Assembly: GCA_017453865.1 (NCBI GenBank)
Contig: JAFTEC010000146.1
Span: 1-32,756 of the forward strand
DNA: 32,756 nt
DNA from: Lachnospiraceae bacterium
GTDB taxonomy: Bacteria; Bacillota; Clostridia; Lachnospirales; Lachnospiraceae
Direction of reading: 5' to 3'
Positions 15,095-23,396 of this stretch are shown in pieces; positions within the stretch are counted from its first letter, which is position 1; the number at the start of each line of letters is the position of its first letter. A model generated the notes under the pieces. It saw only the letters and a program-made list of their open reading frames with translations, did not search any database and was not told the DNA's origin. Position numbers and translations under genes: made by a program.

Positions 15095-16156
15095 ATGCCC
15101 GTAATAGAGATAAAAAACCTGTCAAAAACCTTTATAAATAAGGATTCCACGGTGGAAGCACTGAAGAACATCAATTTCTCTGTGGAAAAGGGGGATATTT
15201 ACGGCATTATCGGCATGTCCGGTGCAGGAAAGAGCACCCTGGTCCGCTGTCTTAATTTCCTTGAAAAACCCACATCCGGCACGGTTCTTGTACAGGGCAG
15301 GGACTTAGGCACCCTTACGGCGCCGGAGCTCAGGAAGCTCCGCTGCAATATGGGGATGATCTTTCAGAATTTCAATCTCCTGATGCAGAATAACGTACTG
15401 GACAATGTGACCTTTCCCCTTACGATCCATGGCACGAGGAAGCAGGATGCCCGTGATAAGGCAATGAAGCTTCTTCAGACCGTGGGGCTTTCGGAAAAGG
15501 CTCTCTCCTATCCGGCCCGGTTATCCGGCGGACAGAAGCAGAGAGTCGCCATAGCAAGGGCTCTCGCCTGCGATCCCGAAATACTGCTGTGTGACGAGGC
15601 AACAAGCGCCCTGGATCCCCAGACGACCCAGCAGATATTGGAGCTATTGAAGAAAATAAACAGGGACACGGGTATCACCATTATTATAATCACCCATTCC
15701 ATGAACGTGGTACGGGAGATATGTCATAATGTGGCAATAGTCGAAAAGGGCGAAATAGTGGAGCACGGTCTGGTGGAGGAGATCTTCACACACCCGAAGT
15801 CAAAAGCCGCGAGACGCCTCATAATAGAAGGGAAGGATCCCGACCAGTGGGAGAACGGGAATGAAAAGGCTTCCTCCCCTTTTACGGAGAAGCTTACGGA
15901 AACCAGACAGGTCCGCGTGGTTTTTTCCAGCACCTCCTCCTATGAGCCGGTCATTGCAAATATGATCCTTGCCTTTTCTTCTCCGGTAAATATCCTGTAT
16001 GCCGCCACGAAGGATGTGAACGGCGTCGCCAGAGGCGAAATGATACTTGCCCTTTCAAAGGACAGTGATATTGCGGAAAAGCAGATCTCCTACCTTAAGG
16101 AAAGAGGTCTGGCGGTAGAGGATATCGGCAGCGGTTCGTCGAAAGGAGGTGCTTGA
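15095..16156 (+). CDS. metN: methionine ABC transporter ATP-binding protein MetN
   Basis: MetN is the ATPase that drives import of L/D-methionine through MetI. The 353-residue protein has Walker A GMSGAGKST (residues 40-48), the Q-loop region MIFQNFNLL, the ABC signature LSGGQKQRVAIARAL (~145), Walker B ILLCDEATSALD and the switch ITHSMN. A C-terminal NIL domain (~265-350) normally binds methionine and inhibits transport when the cell is replete. ATG 15095 (MPVIEIKNLSKTF) is the family-like start; a longer reading frame begins at TTG 15059, which is the promoter -35. It heads an operon with metI, metQ and purC. Confidence 0.94.
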   Translation: MPVIEIKNLSKTFINKDSTVEALKNINFSVEKGDIYGIIGMSGAGKSTLVRCLNFLEKPTSGTVLVQGRDLGTLTAPELRKLRCNMGMIFQNFNLLMQNNVLDNVTFPLTIHGTRKQDARDKAMKLLQTVGLSEKALSYPARLSGGQKQRVAIARALACDPEILLCDEATSALDPQTTQQILELLKKINRDTGITIIIITHSMNVVREICHNVAIVEKGEIVEHGLVEEIFTHPKSKAARRLIIEGKDPDQWENGNEKASSPFTEKLTETRQVRVVFSSTSSYEPVIANMILAFSSPVNILYAATKDVNGVARGEMILALSKDSDIAEKQISYLKERGLAVEDIGSGSSKGGA

Positions 16157-16157
16157 G

Positions 16158-16817
16158 GTGTCATCTCAGGAGGTTATGATGATAGCGGAGGGAATAGTCG
16201 ACACCCTCTATATGACAATAGTATCTGCCTTCTTCGGCTATGTTATAGGCCTTCCCTGGGGCATAGTCCTGACCGTTACCGCTAAGGACGGCATACACCC
16301 CAATAAGGCGGTTTATCAGGTAATGGACACCGTAACAAATATCATGCGTTCGATACCTTTCCTGATACTTCTGATCCTGGTTCTTCCCATTACCTTTTTC
16401 ATCGTGGGAAAGACCTACGGCTCCACCGCCACCATCGTTCCGCTGGTAATATCGGCTTCTCCCCTTATCGCCAGGATGGTGGAATCCTCATTAAACGAGG
16501 TGGACAAGGGAGTAATAGAGGCCGCCCAGTCCATGGGAGCCGATAATATACAGATAGTTACAAGGGTGCTTCTCGGGGAAGCGAAGATCTCCCTGATATC
16601 AGGCGCCACCATTACAACCGGCACGATCCTCGGGTATTCCGCGATGGCGGGAACCGTCGGAGGCGGGGGCCTCGGAGATATAGCGATCCGTTACGGATAT
16701 TACCGTTATCAGGCAAACATCCTCTGGGTCACTGTCATACTCCTGGTGCTTCTGGTGCAGATATTCCAGTTCATAGGAACCCTTATCTCCGCAAAGCTTG
16801 ACAGGAGAAGGGTTTAA
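16158..16817 (+). CDS. metI: methionine ABC transporter permease MetI
   Basis: MetI forms the membrane channel of the methionine importer as a dimer. The 219-residue protein has about five membrane helices and the EAA coupling loop EAAQSMGADNIQIVTRVLLG (~residues 117-136), which contacts MetN. I chose GTG 16158 over the GTG at 16149 because the Shine-Dalgarno AAAGGAGG (16142-16149) then lies 8 nt upstream; the earlier GTG overlaps that site. The start follows the metN stop by one base, so the two genes are probably translationally coupled. Confidence 0.92.
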   Translation: MSSQEVMMIAEGIVDTLYMTIVSAFFGYVIGLPWGIVLTVTAKDGIHPNKAVYQVMDTVTNIMRSIPFLILLILVLPITFFIVGKTYGSTATIVPLVISASPLIARMVESSLNEVDKGVIEAAQSMGADNIQIVTRVLLGEAKISLISGATITTGTILGYSAMAGTVGGGGLGDIAIRYGYYRYQANILWVTVILLVLLVQIFQFIGTLISAKLDRRRV

Positions 16818-16849
16818 GAAACAAATACGGCAAGGAAAAGGAGAGCATT

Positions 16850-17680
16850 ATGAATAAGAAATTCTTTTGTGTACTACTATTAGCTTCATTAACGGCAGCA
16901 CTGTTTTCCGGCTGCGGAAAGTCCTCCGGCGGAAACGACAAGGTCATAAAGATCGCCGCCTCTGAAACACCTCATTCCGAGATCCTTAATAAGGCAAAGG
17001 ATTTATTAAAGGAACAGGGCTACGACCTCGAGGTCACGGTGTTTGAAGACTATGTACAGCCGAATAACGTTGTGGAGCAGGGAGAATTTGATGCAAATTA
17101 CTTCCAGCACATAAACTATCTGAATTCCTTTAACGAGGAAAACGACACTCATCTCGCCGTTGCCGAAAACGGGAAGATCCACTATGAGCCCTTCGGTATC
17201 TATGCGGGCAGTAAGACCGCCCTTTCGGATATCGCGGACGGCGACTCCGTAGCGATCCCGAATGACACCACCAATGAGGCCCGTGCCCTTCTCCTTCTGG
17301 AGCAGGAGGGATTAATAAAGCTTAAGGAAGGAGCGGGAGTGACCGCCACGGTAAATGATGTGGCAGAGAATCCCAAAAACCTGGAGCTTGTCGAGGTTGA
17401 AGCCGCACAGGTTCCGAAACAGCTCAAAAGCGTTGCCTTCGGGGTGATCAACGGAAACTACGCCCTTGAAGCCGGTCTCAACGTGGGAAAGGATGCCCTT
17501 GCCGTTGAAGCTGCAAGCGGTGAAGCCATACAGCAGTATGTAAATATCATTGCAGTAAAGGAAGGAAACGAGTCATCGGAAAAGATAAAGGCCCTTACCG
17601 GAGTACTGAAGTCCGATGAGATCGTCTCATTTATAAAGGATAATTACGAGGGTGCAGTCGTTCCCTATGACGGAGAATAA
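16850..17680 (+). CDS. metQ: methionine-binding lipoprotein MetQ
   Basis: MetQ (NlpA family) captures methionine outside the membrane and delivers it to MetNI. The 276-residue precursor has a lipoprotein signal peptide ending in the lipobox FSGC, with the lipidated cysteine at residue 22. Family motifs follow: IKIAASETPHSEIL, VFEDYVQPNNVVEQGEFDAN, YFQHINYLN, FGIYAGSKTALSDIADGDSV and AIPNDTTNEARALLLL. A strong Shine-Dalgarno (AAAAGGAGAG) precedes the ATG. The order metN-metI-metQ is the common Firmicute one. Confidence 0.95.
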   Translation: MNKKFFCVLLLASLTAALFSGCGKSSGGNDKVIKIAASETPHSEILNKAKDLLKEQGYDLEVTVFEDYVQPNNVVEQGEFDANYFQHINYLNSFNEENDTHLAVAENGKIHYEPFGIYAGSKTALSDIADGDSVAIPNDTTNEARALLLLEQEGLIKLKEGAGVTATVNDVAENPKNLELVEVEAAQVPKQLKSVAFGVINGNYALEAGLNVGKDALAVEAASGEAIQQYVNIIAVKEGNESSEKIKALTGVLKSDEIVSFIKDNYEGAVVPYDGE

Positions 17681-17702
17681 AAAGGAGTGGCAAAAGACAG
17701 CT

Positions 17703-18578
17703 ATGCAGAAATATAAGCCGGTCAAAAGCGGAAAGGTCAGGGAGTTATACGAAACCGACGATAACCTGATAATGGTTGCCACGGACCGTATATCCGCCTT
17801 TGACGTAATACTGAAGAATGAGATAAGGGGAAAAGGAAAGATCCTGACCCGTATTTCCGAATTCTGGTTTGATCTTACAAAGGATATCCTGCCTAACCAT
17901 CTTATCAGCAGTGATGTCAATGATATGCCCGAATTCTTCCGTACAGAGGAGTTCGAGGGAAGGGCCATGCTGGTAAAGAAGCTCCGTATGATACCCATAG
18001 AATGTATCGTCAGGGGCTATATCACCGGCAGCGGCTGGGAAAGCTATAAGGAAAACGGCAGTGTATGCGGCATAAAGCTTCCGGAGGGTCTGAAGAACTG
18101 CGACAGGCTTCCCGAGCCGATATACACCCCCAGTACAAAGGCCGAGATAGGCACACATGACGAAAACATCAGGTTCGAAGAAAGTGCCAGCATCTTAAAC
18201 AATGAGTTTCCCGGAAAGGGCAGGGAATACGCCGGAAAGATAAGGGACTATACCCTGGAGATATACAGGAAATGCGCGGATTATGCCCTCACGCGGGGCA
18301 TCATCATCGCAGACACCAAGCTGGAATTCGGGCTTGACGAGGATGACAATATTGTTCTGGCGGATGAGCTCCTGACCCCCGATTCCAGCAGATTCTGGCC
18401 GAAGGAAGGCTATGAACCCGGAAAGAATCAGCCCTCCTTTGACAAGCAGTTTGTGAGGGACTACCTGAAGGAAAATCCGACCTGTAATTACTGCCTCCCC
18501 GATGATATAATAGAGAAGACCATCGGCAAATATAAAGAGGCTTACAGGCTGCTCTCAGGCAGGGAAATCGGGCTTTGA
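17703..18578 (+). CDS. purC: phosphoribosylaminoimidazole-succinocarboxamide (SAICAR) synthase
   Basis: PurC joins aspartate to CAIR with ATP, a late step of inosine monophosphate synthesis. The 291-residue protein starts MQKYKPVKSGKVRELYE and shows ATDRISAFDVIL, PIECIVRGYITGSGW, STKAEIGTHDENI and IIADTKLEFGLDED, all typical; it is of the longer (~290-residue) type. ATG 17703 fits the family N-terminus; the nearest Shine-Dalgarno (AAAGGAG, 17681-17687) is 15 nt away, longer than usual, and an in-frame ATG at 17667 inside metQ is an alternative. It is unusual for purC to follow metNIQ. A shared C1/purine demand for methionine is a possible rationale but only inference. Confidence 0.95.
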   Translation: MQKYKPVKSGKVRELYETDDNLIMVATDRISAFDVILKNEIRGKGKILTRISEFWFDLTKDILPNHLISSDVNDMPEFFRTEEFEGRAMLVKKLRMIPIECIVRGYITGSGWESYKENGSVCGIKLPEGLKNCDRLPEPIYTPSTKAEIGTHDENIRFEESASILNNEFPGKGREYAGKIRDYTLEIYRKCADYALTRGIIIADTKLEFGLDEDDNIVLADELLTPDSSRFWPKEGYEPGKNQPSFDKQFVRDYLKENPTCNYCLPDDIIEKTIGKYKEAYRLLSGREIGL

Positions 18579-20233
18579 AATTATATGAAAAGATAAAAAA
18601 TCATAAAGGCAGCGCCGGTATCATATTTCTGATTGGATCTGTTACCGGCGCCCTTCTTTTTATCCTGACCTACGGGATAAATGTTCTTGATGTCACAAAT
18701 GACGGCTGGATATTCAGGGTAAGCGATGTGGACATACACCAGCATTATATCGGCTGGTGCCACTTCAGAAAGTGCCCCTGGACCTTTCCCCTGGGTCTTA
18801 TGGACTCCCTGTCATACCCGTATAAAATGTCCGTTCTCTGGACGGATTCCATACCTCTTCTCGCCATAATATTCAAGCTTTTCAGGGATTTCCTCCCCGA
18901 AACCTTCCAGTATCTCGGGCTTTACGGTTTTTTCTCCTTTTCTCTGACAGGCGGAACGGCAGCACTCTTAATTTACAGGCTTACCGGTGATCCCCTTTCC
19001 GCGCTCCTCACGGTTCCTTTTATCGCGGAGAGCTTTGCTATGCTTCAACGGATGTTTTATCATACATCCCTTACGGCACATTACCTTATCATAATTCCCC
19101 TTCTGATTTTCCTTGATGAACCGTTCAGATGGTCCCTGAAAAAAAAGTGCTGTGTATGGGGAGCCTACTTCTTTCTCGCGGTAATGCTCCACCCCTACTT
19201 CTGGGCAATGGGCGCCGTGATCGCCGTATTTACCTTTTTCTGCGAATTCCTCCAAAATAAGACCGTTATTCCCGCTCTGATAACGGGGGCAGTTTCCGCA
19301 ATGCTTACATACCTGGGTCTCTTTATTACCGGAGCCTTCTATGGGGATGTCGATACCTCCTATAGTCTCGTGGGTTACAGTTCAAACCTTAATACCTTCA
19401 TAAACTCGATGGGTGAGGGGCGCTTTCTCCCCCCTCTTCCGCTGCAAAATCCCAATCAGTATGAGGGCTTTGGCTATCTGGGACTTGGGGGCCTGATCTT
19501 ACTGCTCTGCTCTGTTATTTTTTATGCCTTTTACGGAAGGAAGACTGAAAGGTCTGACCTGAGATACCTGATATTTATCCTTTGTCCCGTATTCTTCCTG
19601 ATGTCCGTATTACCGGATATAACCTTAAATTCCCTCCTGCTTTTCAGGATATGGATCCCCGGCTCGCTTGAACGGATACTTGGCATCTTTCGTTCAAACG
19701 GGCGTTTTATCTGGCCTGCCATGATACTCCTAATAGCGGCTTCCGTAACCGTTATTTCAAATAGCGCAAAAAAAAGGCATATTCCGGCCGTCATTTTGCT
19801 GCTATGCCTGAGTATCCAGCTTCTCGATATGAGCACGCTGATAATAACGAACCGTAAGGAATTTATCCCGATAGGGAGGCAATGGAATCTGGATCTTGAA
19901 AACGGGGCTCTCAGTGAGAAGCTTTCCGGCTATGAGCACATCGTCGTCGTCCCCGATGATATAAGCATTACGGAAAAGGTAGCTTTTTTTGCCTATAAAC
20001 ACGGTCTTACCGTAAACCGCTTTTATTTTGCGAGAAATATTGATGAGGAGATAGGAAAGACCCTTGATGACTACCACCGGCAGTGTTCTGCCGGCGATCC
20101 TCCGGATAATGTGATCTTTGTCTTTGACAAGGAAAGCATGTTAGGCTGGAAGGAGGACACGGATCTGCATTTTTATGACCTTACCGGAACCATAGTAGGT
20201 CTTAAGGAGACTCTCTCCCTTCCTGAATTATGA
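18575..20233 (+). CDS. DUF6311-like polytopic membrane protein (possible GT-C-type glycosyltransferase)
   Basis: This is a 552-residue membrane protein with ten or more hydrophobic helices and a hydrophilic C-terminal tail of ~130 residues (from about 425). Near the N-terminus the extracytoplasmic loop DVDIHQHYIGWCHFRKCPW, then FPLGLMDSLSYP and WTDSIPLLAIIFKLF, match what I recall of DUF6311 proteins, which look like GT-C glycosyltransferases or YfhO-type enzymes. No substrate can be named. Its TTG start overlaps the purC stop by 4 bp (TTGA), and its own stop overlaps the next gene by 4 bp (ATGA), so three genes in a row are translationally coupled. The coupling to a lipoprotein suggests a joint job at the cell surface. 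Confidence 0.65.
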   Translation: MKLYEKIKNHKGSAGIIFLIGSVTGALLFILTYGINVLDVTNDGWIFRVSDVDIHQHYIGWCHFRKCPWTFPLGLMDSLSYPYKMSVLWTDSIPLLAIIFKLFRDFLPETFQYLGLYGFFSFSLTGGTAALLIYRLTGDPLSALLTVPFIAESFAMLQRMFYHTSLTAHYLIIIPLLIFLDEPFRWSLKKKCCVWGAYFFLAVMLHPYFWAMGAVIAVFTFFCEFLQNKTVIPALITGAVSAMLTYLGLFITGAFYGDVDTSYSLVGYSSNLNTFINSMGEGRFLPPLPLQNPNQYEGFGYLGLGGLILLLCSVIFYAFYGRKTERSDLRYLIFILCPVFFLMSVLPDITLNSLLLFRIWIPGSLERILGIFRSNGRFIWPAMILLIAASVTVISNSAKKRHIPAVILLLCLSIQLLDMSTLIITNRKEFIPIGRQWNLDLENGALSEKLSGYEHIVVVPDDISITEKVAFFAYKHGLTVNRFYFARNIDEEIGKTLDDYHRQCSAGDPPDNVIFVFDKESMLGWKEDTDLHFYDLTGTIVGLKETLSLPEL

Positions 20234-21075
20234 TAAAAAACCGCAGTTCTAAAAAGTTCATACCGGTTCTGATCCTTATTCTTCTCCTTCCCTCCGGTCT
20301 CTCGGGCTGTATGGAGGCAGGCGCAGCGGACTGGATAGGCTATACTCCTACGGAAGCAGCGACAGAAGCCCGTACGGAGGAGCCTGAGACTGTCTCTGAG
20401 GAAACCGTGGGTGAAGTAAGCGGCGGCGATAAGGAGATAGAGAATACGCTTCCCACCTTTTCACCTGAGGAAGAGCCGGTTGAGATCGAAGAAGACATAG
20501 AGGAGGATATAGAGGAGGAGCCTTCGGAGGATGACGACTCTGTCAGTCAGGATGAGGCTCCGGCAGAGGAAGACGACGGTGAAAATCACGACGTGACCCG
20601 GGGCAGCTGGGACGGTGACGAATGGTCGGCCGAGGCCACCATCGGAGAGAATTACGGGATCGAGGTCAACGTAACCGCCACTAAGGAAGCTATGAAAAAT
20701 GAAAAAGTAACAGACTACAGTCCCGCCTCCGAAAAAGCCGGCGGTGACATCAATGATGCCCGCTTTGCCTACTTTACGAAATATGAAGACGGCGACAGGG
20801 AAGCTGCCGCCGATGATGTCGAAGAATATGAAGATATTGACAAAATGTCCGATAAGCAGATGGCTGCCCTGATGGCCGTTGCCGATGATATCGGAAAGCT
20901 TATAGCCCAGTTCGGGATAACCTCATATGACTTTAAGCACCCCGCTGAAAATGATGATGAAGAGGTCATTATGGACCTCTACAACGGAAACAAATTCCAG
21001 TTCCTTATGACCCTGACCTTTGACGAGGATCACCCCGATACGCTCACAGCCATCGACTTCGATCTGGAGGAATGA
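20230..21075 (+). CDS. acidic lipoprotein of unrecognised family (paralogue A)
   Basis: I do not recognise the family. The 281-residue precursor has a lipoprotein signal peptide with lipobox LSGC (lipidated Cys27). A long, very acidic low-complexity linker (~residues 40-125, including IEEDIEEDIEEE) follows, and a folded C-terminal domain begins near DVTRGSWDGDEWSAEA. That domain shares motifs with the lipoprotein at 31238-30552: GDINDARFAYFTKYEDGD against GDLNKARLAYLTSYYEGD, IAQFGITSYDF against FAQFDIANYDF, and TFDEDHPDTLTAIDF against SFDEGAVTDISF. The linker probably holds the domain away from the membrane in the cell wall. ATGA overlap couples it to the DUF6311-like gene. It ends 24 bp before a convergent gene, and no clear terminator is visible there. 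Confidence 0.75.
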   Translation: MIKNRSSKKFIPVLILILLLPSGLSGCMEAGAADWIGYTPTEAATEARTEEPETVSEETVGEVSGGDKEIENTLPTFSPEEEPVEIEEDIEEDIEEEPSEDDDSVSQDEAPAEEDDGENHDVTRGSWDGDEWSAEATIGENYGIEVNVTATKEAMKNEKVTDYSPASEKAGGDINDARFAYFTKYEDGDREAAADDVEEYEDIDKMSDKQMAALMAVADDIGKLIAQFGITSYDFKHPAENDDEEVIMDLYNGNKFQFLMTLTFDEDHPDTLTAIDFDLEE

Positions 21076-21099
21076 ATCCGGGGCACTGTCGTACTCCGT

Positions 21100-23376
21100 T
21101 TACACCCTGTTATAGTTTATGAGACAGCCCTTAAGTATGATCTGTCTCTCATCATCCGTAAGCTCACCTAGTGACAGCGAAAACTCCTTAAGGGCACCGT
21201 CCTTAACCGTATATGCCTTCACGGTAGCAGCCTTTTCGGCGACCGCCTTTCTGACACCCGGGATAAAAAGGTGATCGAGATTCTTAAATGGAAGCTCGCC
21301 CTCTTCTATCACGAATGGGAGCATACCCCAGTTAATGAGGTTACTTCTGTATCTTTTTGTGGCGTATTCGTTGGCGATATTCGCCCAGCCTCCAAGGACC
21401 TTCTGACAGGATGCCGCCTGCTCCCTCGCGGAGCCGTCTCCGGGCTTCACCGCAAAGATCGCAGAGCCTATTCCGGTATTACTCCAGTCCGCATCCGGAA
21501 AGCTTATCCTGACGGTATTCATTACCTCACCGAGATCTCCCGATGCCTCCAGCATTTTTTGAAGGGCTGATACTCCCTCTTCCCTGGCCTTCTCGTATGC
21601 TGCCACATCCTTAGCCCTTTGAACGTAGGCAGGATCCTTACGGGAGAGGGTGAATTCCGCAAGTCCCAGGGGATTCGACCTGTATGAGGAGGTCTCTCCC
21701 GAAGGGATAAGCTCGTCGGTTGTTGTAACGCTGTCGTGGATCTCCGAAACTATCCTAATTATCAGATTATCCGTAAGCTCGGGCATTTCCGGCCAGTCCT
21801 TGATATTCGGTCCGAGAATAAGCTCGGCACTGCTGTCTTCCTTTCCCTTTGAATCAAATACCCTCTTTTCGTAGATAGCGCTGTCGAAGAAATACTTATA
21901 TTTTCCGATCTCGATATCAAGCTCCGTCGCAGGGGTAAGTATCCCCTTATTCGCAGCGGTAGCCGCGATGGAACGGGCATCCATAAGCGCTACTGATGAT
22001 ATCTGTCCGTTCTGCACCTTTGAGCCCTCCCGGTTGGGGAAATTCCTTGTGGAATGACGGATCGAAAATGCGTTGTTTGCCGGGGTGTCCCCTGCTCCGA
22101 AACAGGGACCGCAGAAGCAGGTCTTTACCACCACTCCGGCATCTATGAAGCTTGAAACCGCACCGTTTTTCACAAGCTCCGCATATACGGGCATGGACGC
22201 CGGATAAACGCTCATTGTGAATTCATTGTTTCCGATATCCGCTCCCTTAAGTATATCCGCTGCGGCGCAGAGATTCTCGAAACCGCCTCCGGCACAGCCG
22301 GCGATTATTCCCTGATCGGTCAAGAGCCTTCCGTTCCTTATCTTCTTATGAAGGTCAAATTCCACCCTGTCACCCAGGGATATCTTCGCCTTCTTCTCCA
22401 CATCGGAAAGTATGTCCGGAAGATTCCGATTAAGCTCCTCTATAGTATAGGCATTGCTGGGGTGGAAGGGCAGGGCGATCATAGGCTTTATCTTCGAAAG
22501 ATCCACGGTCACCACCTCGTCATAGTAGGCGGTATCCGCAGGCTTCAGCTCCTTATAATCACCGGCTCTTCCATGGACAGACAGAAACTCCTCTGTCTTC
22601 CCGTCCGTCCTCCATATGGATGAAAGGCAGGTGGTCTCGGTTGTCATCACATCGATTCCGATACGGAAATCGGCACTTAATGAGGATACTCCGGGACCCA
22701 CAAATTCCATTACCCTGTTCTTTACGATACCCTCGGAAAAAAGCCTGCCGATAAGAGCCAGCGCCACATCCTGCGGTCCCACGCCGTATGTTGGCTCTCC
22801 CGTCAGGTAAACCGCCACGATGCCGGGATAATCAATATCATAGGTCTGGCCGAGAAGCTGCTTTACAAGCTCCGGTCCGCCCTCTCCCATTGCCATGGTG
22901 CCAAGCGCCCCGTATCTGGTATGGGAATCGGAACCCAGAATCATTTTCCCGCATCCCGCGAGCATCTCCCTGGCATACTGGTGTATCACGGCCTGATGCG
23001 GAGGTACATATATGCCGCCGTATTTTCTGGCGGCGCTGAGACCGAAAACATGGTCATCCTCGTTTATGGTTCCGCCCACGGCACAGAGGGAATTATGACA
23101 GTTGGTGAGAATGTAGGGCAGCGGAAATTTCTTCAGTCCCGAGGCCCTCGCGGTCTGTATAATCCCCACATAAGTTATGTCATGGCTTGTTATACAGTCA
23201 AATTTTATCTTTAGCTTCTTATCATCCCCGGAAGTATTGTGGGATGAGAGTATCCCGTAAGCTATGGTGCCCTTACGTGCTTCTTCCTTGGAAATACTGT
23301 CCGGTGTCCGGTCGCTTATCTCGCTGCCTTTAAGGAGAAATGCCCCCGAGCCCCGTACCGTTACTGCGTCATTCAA
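21100..23376 (-). CDS. aconitase-superfamily hydratase (YbhJ-like)
   Basis: This is a large iron-sulfur hydro-lyase of the aconitase fold; the substrate is unknown. With the TTG start at 23376 it has 758 residues. The three [4Fe-4S] ligands are visible as Cys361 in AGCAGGG and Cys422/Cys425 in [10 protein letters not shown], with the same ~61-residue spacing as in LeuC/aconitase. [19 protein letters not shown] and [13 protein letters not shown] are active-site motifs, and the C-terminal swivel domain is fused. An in-frame ATG at 23442 would overlap glgP by 46 bp; I prefer TTG because AAAGGAG lies 11 nt before it and the gap to glgP becomes 20 nt. It is closest, from memory, to E. coli YbhJ (~750 residues), not to the main TCA aconitase. 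Confidence 0.8.
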   Translation of the reverse strand: MNDAVTVRGSGAFLLKGSEISDRTPDSISKEEARKGTIAYGILSSHNTSGDDKKLKIKFDCITSHDITYVGIIQTARASGLKKFPLPYILTNCHNSLCAVGGTINEDDHVFGLSAARKYGGIYVPPHQAVIHQYAREMLAGCGKMILGSDSHTRYGALGTMAMGEGGPELVKQLLGQTYDIDYPGIVAVYLTGEPTYGVGPQDVALALIGRLFSEGIVKNRVMEFVGPGVSSLSADFRIGIDVMTTETTCLSSIWRTDGKTEEFLSVHGRAGDYKELKPADTAYYDEVVTVDLSKIKPMIALPFHPSNAYTIEELNRNLPDILSDVEKKAKISLGDRVEFDLHKKIRNGRLLTDQGIIAGCAGGGFENLCAAADILKGADIGNNEFTMSVYPASMPVYAELVKNGAVSSFIDAGVVVKTCFCGPCFGAGDTPANNAFSIRHSTRNFPNREGSKVQNGQISSVALMDARSIAATAANKGILTPATELDIEIGKYKYFFDSAIYEKRVFDSKGKEDSSAELILGPNIKDWPEMPELTDNLIIRIVSEIHDSVTTTDELIPSGETSSYRSNPLGLAEFTLSRKDPAYVQRAKDVAAYEKAREEGVSALQKMLEASGDLGEVMNTVRISFPDADWSNTGIGSAIFAVKPGDGSAREQAASCQKVLGGWANIANEYATKRYRSNLINWGMLPFVIEEGELPFKNLDHLFIPGVRKAVAEKAATVKAYTVKDGALKEFSLSLGELTDDERQIILKGCLINYNRV

Positions 23377-23396
23377 TGCCGATGCCGCTCCTTTCT

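Noticed and set aside
15030..15095. S-box (SAM) or T-box leader before metN
   Set aside because: The promoter ends 7 nt before the ATG, leaving no transcribed leader.
20440..20580. Acidic low-complexity stretch as a frameshifted or non-coding region
   Set aside because: The frame is open through it and a paralogue has a similar acidic linker in the same position, so it is a real linker.
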